From Oscillospiraceae bacterium (GTDB lineage: Bacteria; Bacillota; Clostridia; Monoglobales; Monoglobaceae): DNA of 64,000 bases. The stretch spans positions 1-64,000 of the forward strand of contig SVKF01000007.1 of the NCBI GenBank assembly GCA_015068605.1, read 5' to 3'. Made by a program: the position numbers and the translations under genes. Below the pieces are notes generated by a model that ran no database searches, was not told the DNA's origin, and saw only the letters and a list, made by a program, of their open reading frames with translations. Positions within the stretch are counted from its first letter, which is position 1. Each line of letters starts with the position of its first letter. Below are positions 52,626 to 60,794 of the stretch, piece by piece.

Positions 52626-53546
52626 ATGAAATTTGCAGTTCCCGTATTTTTAATCAACGGATTTTTAGAGAGCGGAAAGACTTCTTTTATAAATAATGCG
52701 ATTTTATCCGACCCTGAAGTTCAGAAATCGAGAACACTTATCATTCTCTGCGAGGAGGGTGAAATTGAGCTTCCCGAACAGAAAAATCTTTTTATCTTTA
52801 AGGTTGACAGCGCAGACTTTTTGACGGAGTCTCTTCTCTCAAATTTAAGAAAGACATACAATCCTGACCGTGTTATCATTGAATTTAACTGTATGTGGGG
52901 AATGGATGCTTTATATGACTTGAAATTGCCGGGGAAATGGCGTTATGCGGAGCAGCTTACTCTTATTGATGCTCAAACCTTTGACGGGTATTACAACAAT
53001 ATGCGAAATATCTTCTTTGAGCTTTTTCAAAGCTCCGCCACTATTGTTTTCAATCGCTGTGACAGAGAAAACACGAATTTTGCAACTCTTCGGACGAGAG
53101 TTAAAACCGTCAATCCCGATGCGGAGATTATGTATTCCGACGAAAGAGGACTTATTGATTTGACCTTTGAGGATGAGCTTCCTTATAACTTAAATGATGA
53201 AATAATTGATTTAGACGACGATTCATACACAATCTGGTACATCGATGTTATGGACAATCCCGACCGATACAAAGGGAAAACTATCCGTTTCGAGGGACTT
53301 GTTGCAAAACCGAAGAACTTTCGCGAGTTTTGGTTTGTTCCCGGAAAACACGTTATGACCTGTTGCGAAGACGATATGGCTTTTTTAGGTTATGCCTGCC
53401 GTTGGGAAGAAGGAGGCGAAAGTCTTAAGGATTATGACAAAATTCGTTTGACTGCGGTTGTTGACTATCGCTTTTGTCCGGAATATAACGAAAAAGGTCC
53501 GGTCCTTTATACAAAAGATGTGGAGCTTCTGGAGAGAAAGAAATAA
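52626..53546 (+). CDS. CobW-like GTPase fused to a TIGR03943/DUF1980-like domain
   Basis: A 306-residue protein. The N-terminal half is a reduced G3E GTPase domain. The P-loop-like GFLESGKTS is kept, but the CxCC metal motif is absent (LCEEGEIELP occupies the region). The C-terminal ~110 residues (NPDRYKGKTIRFEGLV, FVPGKHVMTCCEDDMAFLGYAC, a DYDKIRLTAVV strand) resemble the TIGR03943/YcgQ family, whose members are usually partnered with a DUF318-type permease. The permease is not in this window. The vicinal cysteines TCCEDD suggest metal or redox chemistry. It belongs to the CobW operon. The exact role is inference. Confidence 0.7.
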   Translation: MKFAVPVFLINGFLESGKTSFINNAILSDPEVQKSRTLIILCEEGEIELPEQKNLFIFKVDSADFLTESLLSNLRKTYNPDRVIIEFNCMWGMDALYDLKLPGKWRYAEQLTLIDAQTFDGYYNNMRNIFFELFQSSATIVFNRCDRENTNFATLRTRVKTVNPDAEIMYSDERGLIDLTFEDELPYNLNDEIIDLDDDSYTIWYIDVMDNPDRYKGKTIRFEGLVAKPKNFREFWFVPGKHVMTCCEDDMAFLGYACRWEEGGESLKDYDKIRLTAVVDYRFCPEYNEKGPVLYTKDVELLERKK

Positions 53547-53663
53547 AATACTTTTACAGATTATTTTTGACATAGAAATACTTAGTATGACAGATGAAGA
53601 ATACGAAAGAAGAAAAGGCACTTTTGACAGCGGCATACCTGCCTAACTGATTTAACGAAAAAC

Positions 53664-53708
53664 AAGCAAGACAAGAATCACCTCGTATAGATGTGTCTTG
53701 TCTTGCTT
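53664..53708. terminator. bidirectional terminator-like hairpin
   Basis: A perfect 12-bp stem, AAGCAAGACAAG (53664-53675) with CTTGTCTTGCTT (53697-53708), lies between the converging CobW and amidase genes. Confidence 0.75.
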
Positions 53709-53768
53709 TATAATATTTAAAAAACTATACTTCTTAAGGAATAAAATCAATCGCCCTTTAACTATAAC

Positions 53769-54329
53769 TTATATTGACGGACCTATTTCGGAAATTATAC
53801 CGACGGCAATAGCCTCAGCGACCGCTCTTTGCCAGGCAGGGCTGTTCAGATTAAGAGCCTCCGTTGGATTTGTTAAATATCCAAGCTCAACCAACACGGC
53901 AGGCATTCTTGTTCGTCTTAAAACAGCAAAATTCGCCGCCATAACTCCTCGGTTTATTGAGCCGAGTCTGTCAGATATGGACTCTAAAATAGATTCCCCC
54001 AATCGCTCCGCTTCACCGCCAAGCCTATATACATAAGCTTCCGCTCCTTGGGCAGAGGGGTTTGTTGAGCTGTTAGTATGGATACTTATAAAATAATCAG
54101 CCCCCCAGGAATTTGCCATACTTGCCCGATTTCTTAAATCTGCATTTTTGTCGCTTAACACATTTTCTGTGGGCGTTGTTCTGTATTCCATAACATCATA
54201 TCCTGCGTTCCTTAAATCTTGCGCAAGATACCTTGCGACATTCAGATTAACATATTCCTCCGTAACTCCGTTGCCGACCGCACCGGGGTCGGGACCGCCG
54301 TGGCCTGCATCAACAAATATTTTTGTCAT
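53769..54329 (-). CDS. N-acetylmuramoyl-L-alanine amidase, CwlD-like
   Basis: A 186-residue Amidase_3 enzyme that cuts the bond between MurNAc and L-Ala. The zinc ligands and catalytic residues are visible as DAGHGGPDPG, EEYVNL, SIHTNSS and VELGYLTN. There is no signal peptide at the chosen start, so secretion may be Sec-independent, or the enzyme may act in the mother cell or on spore cortex as CwlD-type amidases do. The start at 54329 has AAAGG nine bases upstream. An earlier Met at 54347 does not. One perfect palindrome copy lies at 54216-54229. Confidence 0.88.
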   Translation of the reverse strand: MTKIFVDAGHGGPDPGAVGNGVTEEYVNLNVARYLAQDLRNAGYDVMEYRTTPTENVLSDKNADLRNRASMANSWGADYFISIHTNSSTNPSAQGAEAYVYRLGGEAERLGESILESISDRLGSINRGVMAANFAVLRRTRMPAVLVELGYLTNPTEALNLNSPAWQRAVAEAIAVGIISEIGPSI

Positions 54330-54389
54330 AAATATCAACCTTTCCATAATATTCTCTTATTATACTATGCAAAAGTTATTTTTCTGACA

Positions 54390-54689
54390 CTACATTGCCA
54401 ATGCTCTTACCAAAAAGACCAAGCCGAGAAGCACCGCACTTATCATAATGGTCAAAAGTCCGGCTCCTGCACGATGACGCTTTCCTTTTTTCGTATTAAA
54501 CTGGGGAGGAGGAAGAGCTTGTCCGCCCATTCTTCTTATATAATCATCTATTATATCCTGAGCTTCTTTTATAATTTTCCTGTCAGGATTTTGATTTATT
54601 CCCCCGCGAAGAATAAAAATTGCCTGTTCTATTTTATCGGATTTTATATTATTTATTATAACTACTCGTCTTGAGCTTTTCGCCGTCAT
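54390..54689 (-). CDS. small tail-anchored protein, unknown function
   Basis: A 99-residue protein. An N-terminal alpha/beta segment (RRVVIINNIKSDKIEQAIFIL) resembles a short regulatory fold. A Pro-rich linker and a single C-terminal membrane helix (LLTIMISAVLLGLVFLVRAL) follow. AAAGGAG precedes the ATG. It is upstream of the amidase on the same strand and may be in its operon. I do not recognise a family. Confidence 0.55.
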   Translation of the reverse strand: MTAKSSRRVVIINNIKSDKIEQAIFILRGGINQNPDRKIIKEAQDIIDDYIRRMGGQALPPPQFNTKKGKRHRAGAGLLTIMISAVLLGLVFLVRALAM

Positions 54690-54820
54690 TTAACACACTC
54701 CTTTATAGAGATTTTATCCATATTTTATAAACTTATACAAAAGAAAAAAGCCGCAACTGCGACTTTCTTCCTTTGTTAAAAAATAAAAAATATAAAAGGA
54801 GTTAAAAAAAACTAATTATT

Positions 54821-55306
54821 TTACAACATTAACGATGCAACAATTATAAAAATAATTGAGCCTATCCCTTGAGTCCACATAATAACTTCCTTGATGGTGT
54901 CTGCAACAGTCCATTCATCACTCTCATCGGGCTTAGAGAAAATCTTATGAAAATCAAAAGCCCAAACTGCGAGTAAAATTCCGACAAAGCCTTTTATAAT
55001 TGTGCTTTCAAACAGGAAAAATGATATAAACAGCATTATCATAATGAGAGCATAAGCTCCGCAAACCAATATGGCATCAGTCAGAACCGCAAAAACACTT
55101 GTATGCTCTATCTGTCTGCACTGATATTTTTCAAAATAACTATCCGACGCAAAGTTTACAATTATCAAATCCTTAAGACTTCTCATAGAAAAGAACATCA
55201 TAATAACTGCAGTCGAAATCCAGAACGCTTTAAGGCTTATGCATACCATAAAAATCGGAAACATAACCGCAAGTGCAAATATTGTCAGTCTGCTTTTTGC
55301 CGCCAT
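54821..55306 (-). CDS. integral membrane protein, unknown function
   Basis: A 161-residue protein with about four predicted membrane helices: two N-terminal (LTIFALAVMFPIFMVCISL; ISTAVIMMFFSM), one or two central and one C-terminal (IIFIIVASLML). A charged loop (DEWTVADTIKE) precedes the last helix. The ATG at 55306 is chosen because GGGGAG stands eight bases before it, and the GTG at 55315 is not needed. There is no recognisable family. Confidence 0.5.
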   Translation of the reverse strand: MAAKSRLTIFALAVMFPIFMVCISLKAFWISTAVIMMFFSMRSLKDLIIVNFASDSYFEKYQCRQIEHTSVFAVLTDAILVCGAYALIMIMLFISFFLFESTIIKGFVGILLAVWAFDFHKIFSKPDESDEWTVADTIKEVIMWTQGIGSIIFIIVASLML

Positions 55307-55547
55307 TTCTTTCACTCCCCGTTTCTATACTTATCTTATCAGTTTTAATATGTTTTCGCAACAATGTAACTTTTTTAAAAACAAGGATTAATAATTCTTT
55401 AAAATATTCGTAATAATTCAGTAACATTTTGCCTTATTTGTTGCAAAAGCGTAACAAAACTATTTACTTTTTTAAAAAATTAGGTTATACTGTTATATGA
55501 AGGAAATTTGAAGGCGGTGATGCTTTATCAGCAATAAATATCTGACA

Positions 55548-56153
55548 GTGAAAAAATACGGCGAAGCGGAAATTGTTATAAAGCGGTCCCGTTTTATAGC
55601 ATCGGTCAAACCTGTCAAAAAAGAGGAAGAGGCTCTCGATTTTTTAAACGACTTGAAACAGAAATACTGGGATGCCCGACACAATGTTTATGCTTATATC
55701 CTTCGTGAAAATAACACAATGCGATATAGTGACGACGGAGAGCCTGCAGGAACAGGCGGTGTTCCCGTCCTTGATATGCTGAAAAAAGAGGGGCTCACTG
55801 ACATTATTGTGGTCGTCACCCGTTATTTTGGAGGTGTCCTTTTAGGAACGGGTGGGCTTGTTCACGCTTATTCCTCATCTGCAAGGGCAGGGGTTGAGGA
55901 GGCCGTCCGTCTTGAAATGGTAAAATGCAAAAGCCTCACCATAAACTGTGACTATACCCTTTGGGGCAAGGTTCAGAACGAGCTTATGTCTTTTTCAATC
56001 AAAATGCTTCCACCGGAATACACAGATTCCGTTTCGGTTATGGTTTATGTTCCGGTTGAAGATGCAGACCGTCTTGAAAAAACCCTGATAGAAGCAACCA
56101 ATGCTAAAATATATCTATCCTTTGGATGTGAAGACTTTTTTGCATTTGACTAA
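55548..56153 (+). CDS. YigZ/IMPACT-family protein
   Basis: A protein of 201 residues if it starts at GTG. The N-terminal IMPACT domain shows KRSRFIASV, DARHNVYAYI, DDGEPAGTGG and VVTRYFGGVLLGTGGLVHAY. A C-terminal DUF1949-type alpha/beta domain follows. IMPACT proteins interact with the translation apparatus, and bacterial YigZ is of uncertain role. The GTG has no ribosome binding site, whereas AAGGCGGTGA precedes an in-frame ATC at 55527 by a normal distance. Family homologues usually begin with the seven extra residues (NKYLTV) that this would encode, so the real start may be non-canonical. Confidence 0.85.
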   Translation: MKKYGEAEIVIKRSRFIASVKPVKKEEEALDFLNDLKQKYWDARHNVYAYILRENNTMRYSDDGEPAGTGGVPVLDMLKKEGLTDIIVVVTRYFGGVLLGTGGLVHAYSSSARAGVEEAVRLEMVKCKSLTINCDYTLWGKVQNELMSFSIKMLPPEYTDSVSVMVYVPVEDADRLEKTLIEATNAKIYLSFGCEDFFAFD

Positions 56154-56208
56154 ATATTGTGGTTTTTAATTTTATATAACACAAAATATAGTAGGAAGGT
56201 ATTTAACT

Positions 56209-58359
56209 ATGACAATTAATGAAAAACTTGCGTCAGAGCTTTCAATCAATCAATGGCAGGTTGATAATGCCGTTGCTCTTATTGACGAAGGAAACACAAT
56301 CCCATTTATCTCCCGTTACAGAAAAGAGGCAACGGGTCAGCTTAACGACGAGGTTCTTCGTAACCTTGAAGAAAGGCTTAATTATCTCCGCAATATGGAG
56401 CAGAAAAGAGCCGATATTAAAAGAATTATTGAGGAGCAGGGAAAGCTCACCCCTGAACTTATCGAAGAAATTGACAAGGCTGAAAAGCTGACTGAACTTG
56501 AGGACATTTATCGTCCTTTCAGACCGAAACGACGCACTCGTGCAACTGTTGCCAAAGAAAAAGGTCTTGAGCCTTTGGCAATAACAATTCTTGCCCAAGT
56601 GAAAACAGATAAAACTCTTGAAGAAATTGCCTCTGAATATATAAATGAAGAAAAAGAGGTTTTGACAGCGCAAGATGCCATAAATGGCGCTCTTGACATA
56701 ATTGCAGAAGAAATTTCCGACAATGCGGATTATAGAAAATTCATCCGTGACATAACTTTCCGAACAGGAATTTTATCATCAAAGGCATCAACGGAGGAGG
56801 ACTCTGTTTACAGCATTTACTATGATTTTTCCGAGCCGGTTACAAAGATTGCATCTCACCGTATTCTTGCAATAAATCGTGGCGAAGCAGAGAAATTTTT
56901 ATCTGTGAGTATATCCTGCGACGAAGAGAAAATTCTCAATAAGATAAAGAGAAAAGAGCTTTCAAAAGAGGAAACAATCTTTACGGAATCAATTATTCTT
57001 GCCATTGAAGATAGCTATAAGCGACTTATTGCACCGTCTATTGAGCGTGATATAAGAAACGAGCTCACGGACATTGCCCAGGAGCAGGCAATTAGTATTT
57101 TCAAAGTTAATCTTAAAAACCTTCTTATGCAGCCGCCTATTAAAAATAAAACAGTTATCGGTCTTGACCCGGGCTACAGAACAGGCTGTAAGGTTGGTGT
57201 TGTTGACGGAACGGGTAAGGTTTTGGACACTGCCGTAATTTATGTTACTCATTCCACCAATCAATACGAAAGTGCGAAGGAGCTTATAAAGACTCTTATA
57301 AAAAAATATAATGTCAATCTTATTTCAATCGGTAACGGAACTGCTTCAAGAGAAACAGAAAAATTTGTTGCTGACACATTGAAAGATGTGAAAGAGGATG
57401 TTAAATATATTATAACCAACGAAGCAGGTGCATCGGTATATTCCGCATCAAAGCTTGGTGCTGAGGAATTCCCCGATTTTGATGTTACTCAAAGAAGTGC
57501 GGTTTCTATTGCCCGTCGTGCACAAGACCCACTTTCGGAATTGGTTAAAATTGACCCTAAATCAATCGGTGTTGGACAGTATCAGCATGATATGAATCCC
57601 AAGCGCCTTGACGAAGCTTTAGGAGGCGTTGTCGAAGACTGTGTTAACAGCGTTGGCGTTGACCTTAACACAGCATCAGCTCCCCTTCTTCAGTATATTT
57701 CAGGAATCAGCTCTGCGATTGCAAAAAATATAGTTGTATACAGAGAAGAAGAGGGTAAGTTTAAAAACAGAAACCAGCTTAAAAAGGTTTCAAAGCTTGG
57801 ACCTAAAGCCTTTGAACAGTGCGCAGGCTTTTTAAGAATTACAGACGGCGACAATATTTTGGATAACACTTCGGTTCATCCCGAATCCTATGACTTTACA
57901 AAAATACTTTTAGAGAGAACAGGCTATACGGCTGACGACATCAGTACAGGCAAAATAAAGGATATAAAGGACAAGCTGTCAAAAGCAGATATTAAAAAGC
58001 TAAGTGAAGAAACAGGGGTTGGTATTCCTACAATAGAAGATATTCTTGACGAAATTTTAAAGCCCGGACGAGACCCCCGTGACAATATTGAAGCTCCGAT
58101 GCTCCGAACTGATGTTATGGACATTAAAGATATTAAAGTTGGAATGACCATGAGCGGAACTGTCAGAAATGTTGTTGACTTTGGTGCTTTTGTGGATATT
58201 GGTGTTCATCAGGACGGACTCATTCACATTTCAAAGCTCTCTGATAAATTTGTTAAACACCCAACAGATGTTGTTTCAATCGGTGATGTTATAGAAGTTG
58301 AAGTTATTGATGTTGATATTAACAAAAACAGAATTTCTCTTTCAAGAGTTATTAAGTAA
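56209..58359 (+). CDS. tex: Tex-family RNA-binding transcription accessory protein
   Basis: A 716-residue protein with the full Tex layout: an N-terminal helical region, a YqgF-like RNase H fold (IGLDPGYRTGCKV), a helix-hairpin-helix stretch (QLKKVSKLGPKAFEQCAG) and a C-terminal S1 domain (VGMTMSGTVRNVVDFGAFVDIGVHQDGLIHIS). It binds nucleic acid and affects transcription and translation in ways not fully resolved. AGGAAGG precedes the ATG. The gene ends immediately at a parS site. Confidence 0.93.
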   Translation: MTINEKLASELSINQWQVDNAVALIDEGNTIPFISRYRKEATGQLNDEVLRNLEERLNYLRNMEQKRADIKRIIEEQGKLTPELIEEIDKAEKLTELEDIYRPFRPKRRTRATVAKEKGLEPLAITILAQVKTDKTLEEIASEYINEEKEVLTAQDAINGALDIIAEEISDNADYRKFIRDITFRTGILSSKASTEEDSVYSIYYDFSEPVTKIASHRILAINRGEAEKFLSVSISCDEEKILNKIKRKELSKEETIFTESIILAIEDSYKRLIAPSIERDIRNELTDIAQEQAISIFKVNLKNLLMQPPIKNKTVIGLDPGYRTGCKVGVVDGTGKVLDTAVIYVTHSTNQYESAKELIKTLIKKYNVNLISIGNGTASRETEKFVADTLKDVKEDVKYIITNEAGASVYSASKLGAEEFPDFDVTQRSAVSIARRAQDPLSELVKIDPKSIGVGQYQHDMNPKRLDEALGGVVEDCVNSVGVDLNTASAPLLQYISGISSAIAKNIVVYREEEGKFKNRNQLKKVSKLGPKAFEQCAGFLRITDGDNILDNTSVHPESYDFTKILLERTGYTADDISTGKIKDIKDKLSKADIKKLSEETGVGIPTIEDILDEILKPGRDPRDNIEAPMLRTDVMDIKDIKVGMTMSGTVRNVVDFGAFVDIGVHQDGLIHISKLSDKFVKHPTDVVSIGDVIEVEVIDVDINKNRISLSRVIK

Positions 58360-58360
58360 A

Positions 58361-58376
58361 TGTTTCACGTGAAACA
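58361..58376. promoter_or_regulatory. parS centromere site 1
   Basis: TGTTTCACGTGAAACA, a perfect 16-bp palindrome identical to the Firmicute parS consensus. It is bound by ParB/Spo0J. Confidence 0.97.
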
Positions 58377-58382
58377 TAATTT

Positions 58383-58409
58383 AAAAAGGCGGATTTATTC
58401 CGTCTTTTT
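58383..58409 (+). terminator. tex terminator between the two parS sites
   Basis: AAAAGGCGGA pairs with TCCGTCTTTT (one G-U), followed by a T-run. Confidence 0.8.
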
Positions 58410-58425
58410 TGTTTCACGTGAAACA
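58410..58425. promoter_or_regulatory. parS centromere site 2
   Basis: A second TGTTTCACGTGAAACA, 49 bp from the first and 17 bp upstream of the parA -35 box, so ParB bound here could also autoregulate the operon. Confidence 0.97.
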
Positions 58426-58441
58426 AATTTTATAAAACCCC

Positions 58442-58469
58442 TTGTAATATTTTAAAAATGTGCTATAAT
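58442..58469 (+). promoter_or_regulatory. parAB promoter
   Basis: TTGTAA (58442-58447), 16 bp, TATAAT (58464-58469), followed by TGGAGG before the parA ATG. Confidence 0.65.
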
Positions 58470-58500
58470 ATAAGAGAAATTTATTTATATTGGAGGAAAT

Positions 58501-59265
58501 ATGGGTAAAACAATTGCTATTGCAAACCAAAAGGGTGGCGTTGGAAAAACCACAACTGCGGTTAATTTAAGTGCTTGTCTTGGTTATAAAAATAAAAAAA
58601 CCCTTATTATTGATATAGACCCCCAGGGGAATACAACAAGCGGTCTTGGTCTTGACCCGAGAACGGTTGAAACATCTGTTTATGATTGTCTTATAAATGA
58701 TGTTCCTATGGAAAAAGCCATTGTAAAAACAGAATTTTCAAACCTATGGATATGCCCTTCAAATATTGATTTGGCAGGGGCAGAGCTTGAAATGGTATCT
58801 CTTGCGGAGCGTGAATTTCTCCTTAAAAATTCCATTGCAAAAATCAAAGACCAATTTGATTTTATTTTAATAGACTGTCCACCATCATTAGGACTTATAA
58901 CATTAAATTCTTTTGCGGCGGCAGACACGGTTTTAGTTCCAATTCAATGTGAATATTATGCTTTGGAAGGATTAAGTCAGCTCACAAACACTATAAAAAT
59001 TATTAAAAAGGGAATAAATCCACCTCTTGGAATTGAAGGAATTCTTCTTACAATGTTTGATGCAAGAACAAATCTTTCCATTCAGGTGGTTGAAGAAGTA
59101 AAGAAATTTTTCGGAAGCAAGGTTTATGCTTCGATTATTCCGCGTAATGTGCGTTTATCTGAAGCTCCCAGTTTTGGTCAGCCTATAATATTTTATGATA
59201 AAAACTCAAAAGGCGCAGAAAGTTATCTTGACCTTGCGGACGAAGTTATTGAAAATAACAGATAA
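58501..59265 (+). CDS. parA: chromosome-partitioning ATPase ParA/Soj
   Basis: A 254-residue deviant-Walker ATPase. KGGVGKTT is at residues 11-18 with both signature lysines. DIDPQGNTT and LIDCPPSLGL complete the ATP site. It dimerises with ATP on DNA and drives segregation of ParB-parS complexes, and in Bacillus Soj also controls DnaA. The adjacent parS sites and parB confirm the assignment. TTGGAGG precedes the ATG. Confidence 0.97.
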   Translation: MGKTIAIANQKGGVGKTTTAVNLSACLGYKNKKTLIIDIDPQGNTTSGLGLDPRTVETSVYDCLINDVPMEKAIVKTEFSNLWICPSNIDLAGAELEMVSLAEREFLLKNSIAKIKDQFDFILIDCPPSLGLITLNSFAAADTVLVPIQCEYYALEGLSQLTNTIKIIKKGINPPLGIEGILLTMFDARTNLSIQVVEEVKKFFGSKVYASIIPRNVRLSEAPSFGQPIIFYDKNSKGAESYLDLADEVIENNR

Positions 59266-59277
59266 GGAGGAGATAGA

Positions 59278-60180
59278 GTGGAAAAAAACAAAACAAAAAA
59301 AGGGCTTTCAAAAGGGCTCGGAAGAGGGCTTACTGCTCTTTTTGAGGATGTTCCGGAAGATAAAACATCTGTTAAAAAGCTTATTGAAAATGAAGAAGCT
59401 TCCGGCGAAAGTGTGGTTTCTCTCAAAATAATAGATGTTGAACCAAACCCAAATCAGCCAAGACGAAATTTTGATAAGGATGCTCTTGAAGCCCTTTCGG
59501 AATCTATTAAAACTCACGGAGTTGTATCACCTATCCTTGTTCAAAAAGGAAAAAAAGGGATGTATACAATTATCGCCGGCGAGAGAAGGTGGAGAGCATC
59601 AAAGCTTGCGGATCTTAAAGAAATCCCTTGTATAGTTAAGGATTATTCAAAGGAACAGGTTATGGAAATAGCCTTAATTGAAAATCTTCAAAGAGAAGAC
59701 CTTAACCCAATCGAAGAGGCGGAAGGCTATAAAAGCCTTATGGAAACCTTCTCTTTTACCCAAGAACAAATATCGGAAAAGGTTGGGAAAAGCAGAAGTG
59801 CTATTGCAAATGCTCTGCGTCTTAATAATCTCTGTGATGAAATAAAAGCTTTGGTTATTGATAAAAAATTATCCCAGGGACACGCAAGAACTATTCTTCC
59901 CGTAACCGATATGAAACTTCAAATTCAAATTGCAGAAAAAATTATAAAAGAGGATTTGAGTGTTCGCCAAACCGAAAAGCTTGTTTCTGATTTATTGAAC
60001 GAAAAGCCCAAAAAAGAGGAAACCAAAAAATCACCTTCATATAAAAATGTAGAAAAACAACTTTCTGATATTTTTAAAACAAAGGTAAAAATTTCATCCG
60101 GTAAAAATAAAGGCAAAATTGAATTTGAATTTTATAATAATGACGATTTTGAAAGATTATTATTTGAATTTAAAAAATAA
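59278..60180 (+). CDS. parB: chromosome-partitioning protein ParB/Spo0J
   Basis: A 300-residue CTPase and centromere binder. The N-terminal CTP-binding ParB motifs include NPNQPRRNFD and GERRWRAS. The HTH is SFTQEQISEKVGKSRSAIANALRL. The C-terminal part is the dimerisation region. It binds parS and spreads along DNA. It starts at GTG with GGAGGAGATAGA upstream, 12 bp after parA. The two parS sites just upstream are its targets. Confidence 0.97.
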   Translation: MEKNKTKKGLSKGLGRGLTALFEDVPEDKTSVKKLIENEEASGESVVSLKIIDVEPNPNQPRRNFDKDALEALSESIKTHGVVSPILVQKGKKGMYTIIAGERRWRASKLADLKEIPCIVKDYSKEQVMEIALIENLQREDLNPIEEAEGYKSLMETFSFTQEQISEKVGKSRSAIANALRLNNLCDEIKALVIDKKLSQGHARTILPVTDMKLQIQIAEKIIKEDLSVRQTEKLVSDLLNEKPKKEETKKSPSYKNVEKQLSDIFKTKVKISSGKNKGKIEFEFYNNDDFERLLFEFKK

Positions 60181-60338
60181 TTATTATGTAAACCAAAGTC
60201 CAAAAAACAGACCTTAAAAATTATACTTAAAATTAAAATTTTTAATATTATTAATATAATTTCATTATTTTTAATAAAAACTCTTTAAAATTTAATTTTT
60301 TAGATATTTCAAGGTGTGTTTTGAAAGGAGATTTAAAT

Positions 60339-60779
60339 TTGTTCAAAAAAGATAAAACTTTGTTTATTACAATTATTTTAATGCTTATTATTTTTATTTC
60401 GGTGATTTTTGTTGTTTTTTTGTATGAAAGAAAAAATGATGAATTTGAAAATCAGTTAAACTCTAAAGAAAAATATTTAAACAGTTTAAAAGATTCTAAT
60501 GAAGAACTTAAATACACTAATGAAAAATTAGAAGATACTGTTGAAGATTTGAAAGAGGAAATAAATGATAATGAAAATAATTCTTCTTTATCATTTGAAG
60601 GAGATATGGCAACCTACTATCAATCAATGATAGACCTTTCTGATATAAGTCTTATGATTAAGGAAGGAAAAACAAAAGAAGCAAAAGAAGAGCTTCAAAA
60701 AATTGACACAAACGGATTTGATCAAACGGCACTCTCTTTTTATGAAATTCTTTGCCGTGAACTCAATATAGAATATTAA
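60339..60779 (+). CDS. membrane-anchored coiled-coil protein
   Basis: A 146-residue protein: a short basic N-terminus, one membrane helix (LFITIILMLIIFISVIFVVF), then a coiled coil of about 50 residues rich in Glu, Lys and Leu, and a small C-terminal helical part. It starts at TTG 60339, with AAAGGAG eight bases upstream. The TTG at 60321 overlaps that site and is rejected. It lies between parB and serS and reads in the same direction. The role is unknown. A link to cell division or wall is only suggested by shape. The 158 bp between parB and this gene is AT-rich with nothing recognised. Confidence 0.65.
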   Translation: MFKKDKTLFITIILMLIIFISVIFVVFLYERKNDEFENQLNSKEKYLNSLKDSNEELKYTNEKLEDTVEDLKEEINDNENNSSLSFEGDMATYYQSMIDLSDISLMIKEGKTKEAKEELQKIDTNGFDQTALSFYEILCRELNIEY

Positions 60780-60794
60780 AAAGGAGATTTTATA

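Larger units (their letters stand above)
45499..54229. repeat. dispersed 14-bp palindrome ATCTTGCGCAAGAT
   Basis: Perfect copies are at 45499-45512, 46441-46454, 48352-48365, 50986-50999, 52565-52578 and 54216-54229. One-mismatch copies (T for the central C) are at 47334-47347 and 50164-50177. All lie inside genes. In every perfect copy the reading frame gives Leu-Ala-Gln-Asp, on either strand. I saw no perfect copy in the other ~55 kb, only partial ones near 24650 and 29140. The clustering is far above chance for a 14-mer. Confidence 0.85.

Noticed and set aside
53588-53645. 19-codon frame starting MTDEEYERRKG
   Set aside because: No ribosome binding site, too short to support, and no recognised homologue. 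It could be a truncated remnant.
60181-60338. T-box leader for serS
   Set aside because: The gap is AT-rich with no T-box motif or terminator, and a membrane-protein gene intervenes before serS.
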